64,000 bases of DNA from Batillaria attramentaria (taxonomy: Eukaryota > Mollusca > Gastropoda > Batillariidae): positions 712,001 to 776,000 of the forward strand of contig JACVVK020000018.1 in assembly GCA_018292915.2 (NCBI GenBank). Direction: 5' to 3'. Below, one piece after another: positions 1-9,795 of this stretch (positions within the stretch are counted from its first letter, which is position 1; each line of letters starts with the position of its first letter). Both the position numbers and the translations under genes were made by a program. The notes beneath the pieces were generated by a model. It had not been told where the DNA came from, did not search any database, and saw nothing but the letters and a program-made list of their open reading frames with translations.

Positions 1-1533
1 AACTGCGACAAGCCCTCTAAGGCGGAGATCAGGAAAGCCATCATGACACTGAGAAATGGGAAAGCTGCAGGGCCAGACGAGATACCAGCAGAAGCCATCA
101 AAGCAGACACAGAGACAGCCGTCAACATGCTGCACAGCCTATTCAGCAAGATCTGGGAGAAGGAAGAGGTGCCAGCCCAGTGGAAAGAAGGGATCGTCAT
201 CAAGCTGCCAAAGAAAGGGGACCTCAGGGACTGCAGCAACTACCGAGGGATCATGCTCCTGTCAGTGCCAGGCAAGGTTCTCAACAGAATTCTACTGGAG
301 AGGATGAGGGAGGCAGTCGACCCTATGCTCCGAGACCAGCAGGCGGGCTTTCGCAGGAACAGGTCCTGCGCTGACCAGATCGCCAGCCTACGCATCATTG
401 TTGAGCAGTCACTGGAGTGGAACTCCCCCCTCTACATCAACTTCATAGACTATGAGAAGGCCTTCGACAGTGTAGACAGAGAGGCGCTGTGGAAGCTGCT
501 AAGGCACTATGGAGTTCCCGGGAAGATCATCTCCCTGATCCAGTGCACCTACAAAGACATGAGCTGCAGGATTGCCCATGCTGGCCAGTTGTCAGAAAGC
601 TTCGAGGTGAAGACCGGAGTCCGCCAGGGATGCCTGTTGTCCCCGTTCCTCTTCCTCCTGGTCATCGACTGGATCATGAAGACCACCACAACAGGCAGGA
701 AAAACGGGATACAGTGGACACTCTGGGCGCAGCTGGATGACCTCGACTTTGCGGACGACCTGGCGCTCCTGTCTCACAGCCACAGCCAGATGCAGGACAA
801 GACTACATGCCTGGAAGCCACATCAGCCGGAACAGGGCTCAAGATCAACAGGAGGAAAACCGAGCTGATGAAGATCAACACCACTGCCAACACACCAGTC
901 ACAGTCGGTGGAGAGCCCATCAGGGAGGTAGAGTCCTTTGTCTACCTGGGGAGTGTGGTTGATGGACAGGGAGGCACAGACCGAGACGTCACAGCCAGAA
1001 TCGGCAAGGCAAGAGCAGCAATGGTCATGCTGAAGAACATCTGGGCATCCAAAGTTGTCAGCATAAGAACCAAACTTCGCATCTATAACTCCAACGTGAA
1101 GTCAGTTCTGCTTTACGGATGCGAAACATGGAGGACAACGAAGACGATGCAGCAGAAGATCCAGACATTTCTCAACACCTGTCTGAGGCGCATCTTCAAC
1201 ATCCGATGGCCAGAGAAGATCCGGAACGAAGAGCTGTGGGAGCGAGCAGGGCAGGAACCAGCGGCCAAGCAGATCCTGCGGAGGAAGTGGGGCTGGATTG
1301 GACACACCCTCAGGAAGCCAGCATCCAGCACCACACGCCAAGCCCTGACATGGAACCCACAAGGGAAAAGGAAGAGAGGCCGGCCTCGCAACAGCTGGAG
1401 GCGGGACACTGAGGCAGAGTTATATAAGCAGGGGACCAACTGGACTGGAGTGGCAAGATTAGCCCAGAACAGAGTGCGATGGCGAAGGGTTGTCGATGGC
1501 CTATGCTCCACGTGGAGCCAGGGGCCTAAGTAA
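1..1533 (+). CDS. LINE reverse transcriptase, partial ORF (copy A)
   Basis: The frame is open from base 1 to the stop at 1531-1533, 510 codons without interruption, so the visible part of this copy is intact. It contains the usual reverse transcriptase blocks: [10 protein letters not shown], the NYRGIMLLS region, [10 protein letters not shown], the [10 protein letters not shown] block, [14 protein letters not shown], and the catalytic FADD in [10 protein letters not shown]. The C-terminal basic tail [14 protein letters not shown] follows. It has no RNase H domain. The endonuclease half lies off the window. The best family guess is an RTE/SR2-like clade, judged from the compact endonuclease-RT layout and short microsatellite tail; that clade call is inference. 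Confidence 0.9.
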   Translation, partial: NCDKPSKAEIRKAIMTLRNGKAAGPDEIPAEAIKADTETAVNMLHSLFSKIWEKEEVPAQWKEGIVIKLPKKGDLRDCSNYRGIMLLSVPGKVLNRILLERMREAVDPMLRDQQAGFRRNRSCADQIASLRIIVEQSLEWNSPLYINFIDYEKAFDSVDREALWKLLRHYGVPGKIISLIQCTYKDMSCRIAHAGQLSESFEVKTGVRQGCLLSPFLFLLVIDWIMKTTTTGRKNGIQWTLWAQLDDLDFADDLALLSHSHSQMQDKTTCLEATSAGTGLKINRRKTELMKINTTANTPVTVGGEPIREVESFVYLGSVVDGQGGTDRDVTARIGKARAAMVMLKNIWASKVVSIRTKLRIYNSNVKSVLLYGCETWRTTKTMQQKIQTFLNTCLRRIFNIRWPEKIRNEELWERAGQEPAAKQILRRKWGWIGHTLRKPASSTTRQALTWNPQGKRKRGRPRNSWRRDTEAELYKQGTNWTGVARLAQNRVRWRRVVDGLCSTWSQGPK

Positions 1534-1543
1534 GCTAAGTAAG
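1..1543 (+). mobile_element. LINE copy A, 3' portion (same family as B and C)
   Basis: The first 1.5 kb is the 3' half of a non-LTR retrotransposon nearly identical to the elements at 19574-22870 and 49911-53203. It enters from the left window edge already inside the reverse transcriptase. It ends just after the stop codon in a short TAAG/AAGT-type microsatellite tail (about 1531-1543), slightly different from the tails of B and C. The element lies upstream of the first OCA2 exon seen, so it is probably intronic. Its 5' end and target-site duplication are outside the window. Confidence 0.9.
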
Positions 1544-1657
1544 TAGGGATACGAACTCACGACCCGAGCATTAGAAGGCGTGGCAGTGGCAAAAGAAGAC
1601 GTGTCATAGTACATGTATTGTAGCTGTCCATCTTACGGTCGGTGAACGGAACAAGTG

Positions 1658-1661
<4 letters not shown>

Positions 1662-1720
<59 letters not shown>
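1662..1720 (+). repeat. (GT)n microsatellite
   Basis: About 29 uninterrupted GT dinucleotides downstream of LINE copy A. It is followed by a short direct duplication of TAAACAGCAGACTGC near 1722-1752. Apparent reading frames across it are low-complexity artefacts. Confidence 0.97.
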
Positions 1721-2032
1721 TAAACAGCAGACTGCTAAACAGCAGACTGCTGCCGCAAATGGGAACTTGTTGAGGTGACTGACCTGGCGATCCAAGCCAA
1801 AGGGCAGAACCCTTCCCAACACTAAGACTTCCCAGTGACTCACTGAGCTCACTTGCTTGTAGACAAACGTCACCCCGCGAATGCCGCCAACTCCACACTT
1901 AATATTGATGATGATAATGATGGGACGATGACGATGACATGGACCATTGAAGATGACGGCGACGACAGACGATAATAATTGTGAGTGATGGTGATGGTGA
2001 TGGTGATGATGATGATGATCTGCGTGTTCCAG

Positions 2033-3726
2033 AGCTGAATCACGAGATCGCTATGTGGCGTCGCGCGGCATCACGTCAGGTGGTGGTCACACGGGAAGAG
2101 ACGCTGATGAAAGCCCTGTTCCTACAGAAGGTAGTGGAGCTGGAGAACCACCTCAACAGAATACTGCATCGCAAGAGGTCTGCATTAAATCACTTAAAAT
2201 CTGTATAATATCTGAATTGAGTTTAGAGGCGAATCAGTGAGTAGTATGTAGATGTTTTGCCACCTAGTTTGGTATTCTAAACGAGTACGTAACGCGTCCA
2301 ACGTATTATCCATGGGCAAATTTTTCTATTCTCTGGAAATGGTGTTGATGCCTTTGCTGTTGTTGTTTTCTTCTTGCTCCTGTTTTTTGAATGAAGGTGG
2401 ATGGAAGGGGGGAAACGGTATTGGGGTGTAGTTTATTTGAAATTGTTGTCCACATTTTCAAATTCATGCTAGAGTCGGCTTAGCCAAGTGGTAGAGCGCT
2501 GGAATGTGTAATGCTTGGGTTGTGAGTTTAAAAATGTACGCCTTCATTTCACTGCCGTTTCGTGCTGCAGGAAAGCCGAGAAAAGGGATCTGACTGAACA
2601 GATGCGCCACCTGGAAAGAGAGGTAACTATTGCTAAACTTTGAAAAACGAACACAAAAAGAACAACCAAACAAGACATAACAAGGAGGAATGGCTCATCA
2701 CATAAAGTTGTTTCTCCGAATTTCGTGTTATTTTGTTGTTACTGTTGCCGGTGGGTTTTGAGAAACAAGAACTAAACATTTGACGTCAGCTTCATGCAGG
2801 TCGTCTGACGTACAGAAGATGTTTGTTTATGGCTTGTGATTTCTCTGTTGGTGTTGCGACTTCCCCGACTCAATTCATTTTTACACGAAATCTGGAAGAT
2901 GCAGAGGGCTGGTGAAATGAGGGAGGCAGTGACGATATTTACAGGTTTTGTCTGTGAACCAAACATTTTGTCGTCAGCCTCACGGTGCTCGTCTGACAAA
3001 GTATGTATTGTCTGGAGAAACGTCACAGTGAGTCTTGTTTTTTATCACTGAAACTTGCTGCTGCGGGTAGCAAAATCTGCCCCATCCTATAAAGCTGTTT
3101 CTCATAGAGAAACAACTTAAAAACGAGCCCCCCCCCCCCCCCCATCCCAAAAAGCATAAGAAAATGTCAGCAATAGCTCCTTTAAACAGCTCTCCTTCTG
3201 TTTCTTTCCTTTCAGTATAAGATCAAAGACTGGAACTTGCTGCTGAAGTGTGGCGGGGTGCTGACTATAGTCCTTACCATGTTCTTCCTCTATTCCTTTC
3301 TGTCTGAAATCCACATCGGTCTGGGTAAGCCGCTATCAGACGAAAGTTGCTTACGTTTAGTTCATGTTGTACGGTGTGTTTAAACAATAGTTTTTCAGGC
3401 CATGTCACAGACGCTCGAGCTGTCCCTTTCAGTGAATGATCGCAACTTTTTTTTTATTTTTTATTTTTTAAATAACTATGATGAAACCAGGCTACCAGAA
3501 AACAGCTTTGGTGATACCGACGGTCTTATGGATTGATTGATTGAGTGATTGAGTGAGTGAGTGAGTGAGTGAGTGATTCGTGTAACTGTTGGCGACAGTT
3601 CTGCGATGAATATGTACCATGAATTCCCCCTGTAGCCGCGGCTTCCAAGGAAATGCTGCAAAATATGAAAAGTTCTGGTCGTCAGTCAGACGTCAGATAA
3701 TTCTGTCCCCAGTGATAATGTACACG

Positions 3727-3775
<49 letters not shown>

Positions 3776-6700
3776 GCTGGATCGCGGTACTGGGAGCGAT
3801 GTGGTTGCTGGTGCTGGCGGACGTGTCTGACCTGGAGAGCATTCTACACAGAGTCGAGTGGTCCACGCTGCTCTTCTTCTCAGCGCTCTTCATCCTCATG
3901 GAGGTAGACTGGCGATGTTCTCAGTGACATAATTATGTTGTTATGCTAGCGGTATCCGGGCGGCATGCTCTCCCGGATTTATTTGTAAAAGTCAGACTAA
4001 AATCTGTGCAATTTGGTGCATTTTGGTCTGATTTTAAGTGCCTCAGAGGCGGAAACACATTTCCTGAAGGACTTTATTTAGAATAAGACAAAATGCCGTG
4101 CAATTTTAGTCGAAGGCGGAAATTCGCCAGAAGGTGGAGGATTTTGAGCCTCGATATATACCACAAAAAAGTTGCTGTCTGTGCGAATGAAACTTCGAAC
4201 AGCCCGAAGCTCTTCTGCCAAGCCGACGCTACGCTTTCGCCCGCTTCGCGTTTAGCCTTTAACCTGGTTCAGTGGAAACCCTTGAGAGGCTGCAACTCTG
4301 CTGTACGATGTGTTTCAGTGGCATGGTGCTAGACGCTATACCAGGGCCCGCATGTAAAAGTCGGGGTTAGGGAGTTTAGCCCCGGGTTAGAGTCTAACCT
4401 CGAACTAAACTAGCTCTAGAGTTAAATTTTCTGTTGTTTTTTTTTTTTGTTTTAAATCAGGAAGCGGGTCCATTCCAGCAAGGTGCCTATGCCGTTATAG
4501 AAGGATTTTTTTGTCTTTCTTTCTTCGCTTCCTGTTTTTTTTATATTTAATTTTGTTTCGGGGTTTCTTTTGTCCTAGTCTGGGTTAGGCCCGTAGCCGT
4601 GGGTTAGATTAACTTCGAGTTTTACATACGGGCCCTGAACAGCTCAGAACAATTTGTGGGCCTTGGAATCACGGAAGATTTTTTTTTCTTGCCAGCACCA
4701 CGGGGTGTAACGTGGTCTAGAAGTCTGAAGGTGTCCGATGAGACAAAATAGCAGTTTTTTTCTGCAGAAAAAAAATCGACAATCCTGTTTTCTGTCGAAA
4801 AATCGACAATTTTGTTTTCCTGTCGGTTTTTCTGCAGAAAAACTACCATTTTGCCATATTTCGCCAACCATGTTTTCTCATCGTAAATCGTTGTCTCATC
4901 GGACACCTTCAAACAACCACGTTACACCCCGTGAACACGCTGACCTTTAACCCCAGGCGCTAGCTGAGCTGCACCTGATGAAGTGGATCGGTGAGCGGAT
5001 TAGCGATATCGTCACGGGGGTGGGGGAGGAGCACCGTCTGACTGTAGCCGTCGTCATCATCACGTGGGTGTCCGCTCTCGCCTCCAGCTTCATCGACAAC
5101 ATCCCCTACACAACCGCCATGGTCAGTAGCATAGATGTACAGTTATAGCACCTGACAACGTTAAAATATCACTGACAATAGACGCACACAACATGCACAC
5201 AACTTTGAAAAAAAAGGGGGGGAACTGACTGCAAGTGGAAGTATAAACAACTAGAAACAACAACAACAACAAAAAAGAAAAAAAGGAAAAATAAACACCA
5301 CCTATCTTACAAGACACATTTCAGTTAACACGTCAAGGTTTCGGCATTGTGCCTTCATTAGGACTGACAACAAAAACAAATTTGAAGAAAATTGTTCGCT
5401 GAATGCGTGACATCTGTGCACTCGAAACTGTTCAGTGTGTCAAGTCACATCATCAAAGGCTTGTTTCTGGGTCAGAGCTGGGTACAAACTGTGTGATCAT
5501 GTAGGTGTGAAGTGTGCTCCTCCTGTATCCTGAATTTCTCCTGTCCACAGGTTCCAGTACTGAAACAGCTCAGTGAAGACACTGCTCTCAAGCTGCCGCT
5601 GGTGCCACTGGTCATGTCACTTGCTTTTGGAGCCTGCCTTGGAGGTAAGCGATATAAGACATAAGACATTTATTAAATTTCCAAAAGAGGAACATTGCTT
5701 TGTGGTCTCTCATAAAAAAAAAACATAAAACATGCCATTGCCAAACACTCACTCATACGGCCATGCACACCCATTCCACCTATTACATGCTCGCACACTC
5801 ATACCTAAAAATCTATCACAATGTTGCAGCACTATAAATAAATTACAACAACATAACATAACATAACATTACATAACTCTATCACAGTCAACGCCAGCTG
5901 ACACCCGTCGAGAAACCACACACACAACCCTACATCTGCTTATTCATCAGCCTAATAGACATTGGTATAAAGCTATTTATTGTTTTGAGTTTCTTGGCAC
6001 TAAATGCTCTAAGCCGTCGGCCTGATGGTAATTTCTGATAATGCTGGGATAAAATGTGGCCAGAATCATTCATAATACTAAAACCCTTCCTCGCCATTCT
6101 ATATATAAATAAATAGGTAGTATTGTAGCTGCTAATCCTGTAAAATCAAAACTGATTGGTCCATGATTAGCCTACAGATTAGCCTATACTAGCCCAGCTG
6201 TCTGTAAGGACATTTCTCCCTCGTCCACACCGTATGACGGAAAAGCGCACAGTGCAAGTCAACTGAATTTTGGAATTTTGCTGTCATTTGATTTTGAGCA
6301 TAGCTCAGAAGAAGTTGAAAGAATATGTTGTCCTGTGTCATTCTCCAAATTCAGTTGTACATGTACTTGTATCAAAATTCCATGTTGCAAAAATGGCAAA
6401 GTAATGTAGTAAATATCTTTGCATCATCATTTTAATGTCAGTGAGTCTCTTGTTGGACGTGCTGATGTTCATATCCGAAGTGTCTGTGATGCAGGTAACG
6501 GCACCCTGATTGGAGCCTCTGCTAATGTTGTGTGTGCTGGTATAGCTGAACAACATGGCTACACTATCAACTTCAAACAATTTTTCAAGTAAGTAATAGC
6601 GTCTTAATGAGAATGACCTTAGTCACACTCAGTACTTCATGTGTTGAGGACTTTACGAATGACATTGGGCTACCCAGCAGTACATGTACTGACATAATTC

Positions 6701-6860
6701 TAAGACCTCCACAGTATTCTACAGCATGACAAACAAGAGAAGCTTTCACAACTTCTTTCTAATCTGCAGGGTTGGCTTTCCCATGATGCTGGTAACCGTT
6801 GCCACAGCTACAGTCTACCTGCTCATATGCCACAGTGCCATCGGGTGGAACTCAGTATGA
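2033..6860 (+). CDS. OCA2: P protein (OCA2-type melanosomal anion/Na-symporter family transporter), 3' part
   Basis: Exons: 2033-2177, 2571-2622, 3216-3324, 3776-3903, 4957-5121, 5551-5644, 6495-6588, 6770-6860 (stop TGA 6858-6860). All junctions are GT-AG and in phase, giving 291 codons; upstream exons are off the window. The protein belongs to the ArsB/NhaD-like ion transporter superfamily. In vertebrates the P protein sits in the melanosome membrane and controls its pH and tyrosinase activity. Visible hallmarks are a cytosolic charged linker, then hydrophobic segments with [52 protein letters not shown], and the signature [20 protein letters not shown]. The last membrane span ends GWNSV. 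The match to OCA2 is strong and runs to the natural C terminus. The acceptor of exon 3776 is preceded directly by a (GT)n tract instead of a pyrimidine tract. Introns carry two MITEs and older repeats. Confidence 0.93.
2470..2540 (+). repeat. Decayed tRNA-like (SINE head or tRNA pseudogene) fragment
   Basis: The stretch GGCTTAGCCAAGTGGTAGAG resembles an internal pol III A box, and GGTTGTGAGTTTA about 40 nt on resembles a degenerate B box. No acceptor stem closes, so this is not a functional tRNA. It lies in an OCA2 intron, just before the exon at 2571. Confidence 0.45.
3528..3576 (+). repeat. (GATT)n to (GAGT)n microsatellite
   Basis: Tetranucleotide array TTGATTGATTGAG grading into GAGTGAGT repeats, inside an OCA2 intron. 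Confidence 0.9.
3724..3774 (+). repeat. (GT)n tract abutting an OCA2 3' splice site
   Basis: An almost pure GT array of about 50 nt runs straight into the GCAG acceptor of the exon that begins at 3776. No conventional polypyrimidine tract separates them. Confidence 0.95.
3955..4120 (+). repeat. Unclassified interspersed repeat (copy 1)
   Basis: Shares blocks with 7385-7580: a GGCATGCTC start, a GTGCAATTTGGTGCATTTTG core and ATTTTAAGTGC. The two copies are diverged and no coding potential is seen. The family is not identified. Confidence 0.6.
4342..4637. mobile_element. MITE-like element with CAGGGCCCG termini
   Basis: Terminal inverted repeats of about 25 nt begin CAGGGCCCG(C/T)ATGTAAAA at both ends (4342 and the complement ending at 4637). 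The interior is non-coding and T-rich. I could not identify a target-site duplication. The termini resemble hAT-type ends, but classification is tentative. It lies in the OCA2 intron between exons 3776 and 4957. Confidence 0.65.
4699..4933. mobile_element. Palindromic MITE-like element with CACGGGGTGTAAC termini
   Basis: Imperfect inverted repeats start CACGGGGTGTAACGTGGT and continue through GAAGGTGTCCGATGAGACA on both sides. A further inner palindrome, rich in TTTTTCTGCAGAAAAA, lies between them. It ends only 23 bp before an OCA2 exon (4957), so the acceptor region of that exon lies beside the insertion. It is non-coding, and no clear target duplication was found. Confidence 0.7.
5656..6175 (-). 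repeat. Old interspersed repeat, probably a LINE 3' region
   Basis: Begins with an AGACATTTATTAAATTTCC motif (reverse-strand A-rich tail). It runs through phrases such as GCCGTCGGCCTGATGG that look like a dispersed repeat consensus, with no open frame. The block at 45385-45600 has a similar start. It is intronic in OCA2. Family assignment is uncertain. Confidence 0.4.
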
Positions 6861-7384
6861 CACCAGAGATGAGATGACACCCTAGATCTTATCATTGTTT
6901 TTCTACCTTCATCTGCACTTTCCTGAAGGACTCCTTTAGCTGCAAGAATCACTTTCAAACATGGGTGTAGATCTTCTTTGACTGAATATCAGGGCTTCAG
7001 AGTCATGTCCACTGGACCTTTAATAGCACGACTGACCTGACTTCGCCTAAATATTGTCCACCGAGGTGCAGAAATGATAGGACATATATGTCTGCCTCAG
7101 TGAGAAAGTAACCGGACATTTCGAAAATGACTCAGTATATGATACAATGTGTGGCGTGGATATGGAGACCTGCAACATGTTTATGGTAAACAGTCTCAGA
7201 GGATGTGGTCATCACCAGTGATTCTACGACCATGGGTTTGCACAGAGGAGATTAACCAGATGTGTGATGACTTTCATCATGAATTCAAGGCTTACAATGG
7301 TTCACGATCCTAAAGAAGGAAAAGTGAAGTCCATTTAGTGACAAAGTGGTAAAGTCAAGAGCGCGTGTCTGCAAAGCAGACATG

Positions 7385-7600
7385 TTATGCTATGGGTGTC
7401 CAGGGGCATGCTCCTCCAGAATTTGTTTTAAAAACTAGACTAAACTTGGTGCAGTTTGGTGCATTTTGGCATGATTTTAAGTGCTTCACAGGAGAAAATG
7501 TTTCTTGGAAGGATTTTTTTAAAAGAATTAGACTCAAATCTGTGCAGTTTGGTGCATTTGGGTTGGAGAGGTGGAGACACTTTTGGGAGGGGGGGGGGGG
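7385..7600 (+). repeat. Unclassified interspersed repeat (copy 2)
   Basis: Diverged relative of 3955-4120. The core GTGCAGTTTGGTGCATTT occurs twice here (near 7455 and 7545), so this copy may contain an internal duplication. It ends in a run of ten G. Confidence 0.55.
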
Positions 7601-8125
7601 TGGAAATCTGCCACAAAGTGTAAGCCCATCATCTGTGATTTCTTACGGTGACAATAAGCATCATGCACTTGACTACATGTATATAAAGGGAATCACATCA
7701 GTGTCGTCATCCAATTGAACTGTACATGTACATCCTGCCTAAGAAAAAGAGCTTAGTTCTATTAAGCACTTACAGAAGCATATTCCTGTTAAATGCAGCC
7801 ACAAAGCTGTGTTTGTTTATGTCATTGTCATGCCACTACCATCAGAATACAAGAAAACTGCTGATAAGCCGCCATGAAGCAGAACCAGTTCAGCCATGGA
7901 GCTCTTTCTTGTTGGAACTAAGGCTCAGTCAAAAAAAAACATCACCGTATGCATTTCTGGTGCTTTGGCCGGGTGAACAAATTTATGCAATACACACCTA
8001 GTCTTTCATTGTCTGTCTGTTCATCTGTTTGTTCAAACTCTACCATGCTGGTGATTTTCAGTGCCACACTTGAAGTTTTACAATGTCTTTTTTGCCATTA
8101 TTGCTTTGTTTCTTGCTGGATCACT

Positions 8126-8187
8126 TGACATGACTACTGACATGACTACTGACATGACTACTGACATGACTACTGACATGACTACTG
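8126..8187 (+). repeat. 12-bp tandem repeat, about 5 copies
   Basis: The unit TGACATGACTAC is repeated head-to-tail about five times without error, in the OCA2 3' flank. Confidence 0.95.
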
Positions 8188-8683
8188 GTATACTTAATGT
8201 TGTTAACTGAGAAAGGGCACTAGACAAAATAACTTGCTTCCACTTGCCTAGGAATGACAGAGGGAATATGGCTGGTAACCCTACGTGTCACGGGGCTGAT
8301 TTCTGTTTCCTTTATATTTATGTAGGATCAAAACATTTATCATTCACATCAATATACACTGAATGCAGTATATCAGAGATTAACATATAATGATATTGGT
8401 ATCTCTCTCCATCCGATCTTTCTTTTCATTAAACTAACTTGCATGTTAGACTGAGATTTCAAGTAGCCTGCTTTCTTTTTGCATTATTTTTGTGAACAGA
8501 CGATGTGTTCACTGAGTTTGCAATCTTCTGCACTGAAGCTTACTTGGTTTAAGGCAACAGCTTCCTGCTGAACTTGTGGGATACAAATTGAGTTACTGCC
8601 AAAAAAAAGAAAAAAAAAAAGATGACATTATCTGTGATCAATAAGCAATTAAAAAAGTGGAAACACCTGTTTTCATCCTTGAT

Positions 8684-8689
8684 TTTATT
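8684..8689 (-). terminator. Candidate poly(A) signal of WBP4
   Basis: AATAAA on the minus strand about 1.1 kb beyond the WBP4 stop. It would place the WBP4 3' end close to that of OCA2, in tail-to-tail arrangement. Transcript data would be needed to confirm use. Confidence 0.4.
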
Positions 8690-8882
8690 CACTCCGAAGC
8701 ATTCATTCACAGACAGATGCACGCCAGTACTGTATTAATTGTCTACGCTTAACTAAGACTGGCGAGTTTAGCTGTCAGTGTACTGTCAAATGCAAAGCAA
8801 AACATGTTACATGACAATTCAAGATTTGTGTAAAAACAAAGATGCAAGGGGAAGTCCACTGTGAAGTCTTTTTTTTAAAAAA

Positions 8883-9036
8883 AGCCTGTTATTGCCTGCA
8901 TGAGTTGTCCCCCATGCGTACACAGAACTGCAGCATGCATGCATTTTTTGTGGCAACTTAATGCTCTGCCACGAACAATGTGTGCTTGTTGCGGCACGGG
9001 GGACAACTCATGCAGGCAATAATCTCTAAACAGGCT
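8883..9036. repeat. Long inverted repeat (hairpin or MITE)
   Basis: Arms at about 8884-8913 and 8998-9035 are complementary (ATTGCCTGCATGAGTTGTCC and its complement). One arm has a 7-nt insertion near its outer end. The spacer is about 85 nt and contains a smaller GTGGCA/TGCCAC stem. It lies in the presumed 3' UTR of WBP4, so it could form a hairpin in the transcript. Confidence 0.75.
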
Positions 9037-9459
9037 GAAAATGTACTGTGCTGGTGAATGTGACAGAGCTCACCGCTTCTGTGCACACTGTGAAATACCC
9101 TATTGACCACAAAGTTGTTCAGAACTGTCCAGTTCCTTGTCACCGAGTATTTTGTTTCTTCCTTCTTAGGAATCACTTGCCTCGGGGCAGGTCTCGGCTA
9201 GCCCATTACGGGTCATCACAGAGGGTAAGCGTAGTGAAGCCCAATGGTACAGGGTTGAAAAAAGAGTAGATTCTTGAACAATACACTTGTTACTAATGTT
9301 AGACTTTCAAACTGAACTAAAATATGAAGACTGAGCTCTCAACTCACCTTACACTTAGAAACATGCCAACAGTATACGAGAATGAACAACTGTCAAGTTA
9401 ATTATGTGGACGCCTGATAAAACGTGCAGTCACATGTAAAACATAAAAAAATATTCTCG

Positions 9460-9490
<31 letters not shown>

Positions 9491-9795
9491 CCACAGAGCG
9501 TCAGGGAGGCAAATCCTCAATCATGATTCAACTCCAGCAAGCTGACAAAATAATCCTTTCAACAAAATTTGGCGGTGATGTTACTGCAGCAGTAGGTGCC
9601 ACCAAAGTCAATGTTTCGTGAAAAATCACTGAACAACTTGTGCAAAAATAAAGGCCCATCAAAGCAAAGCACTCTATGATGTTTGCATGACGCATGATGC
9701 AATGTCACAATTCAATGTTCGGCATTTCAAACATAGATGCAGCATTACAATCCTAGCAACTCTACCTCCACGTTCATTTGCCACGAACACCAGAA

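Larger units (their letters stand above)
6861..8680 (+). other. OCA2 3' UTR and intergenic spacer
   Basis: No supported coding exon lies here. The region holds copy 2 of the interspersed repeat (about 7385-7580), a G-run near 7590-7600 and a 12-bp tandem repeat. Weak AATAAG/ATTAAA poly(A) candidates occur near 8636-8652. OCA2 and WBP4 are transcribed toward each other across this spacer. Confidence 0.55.
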
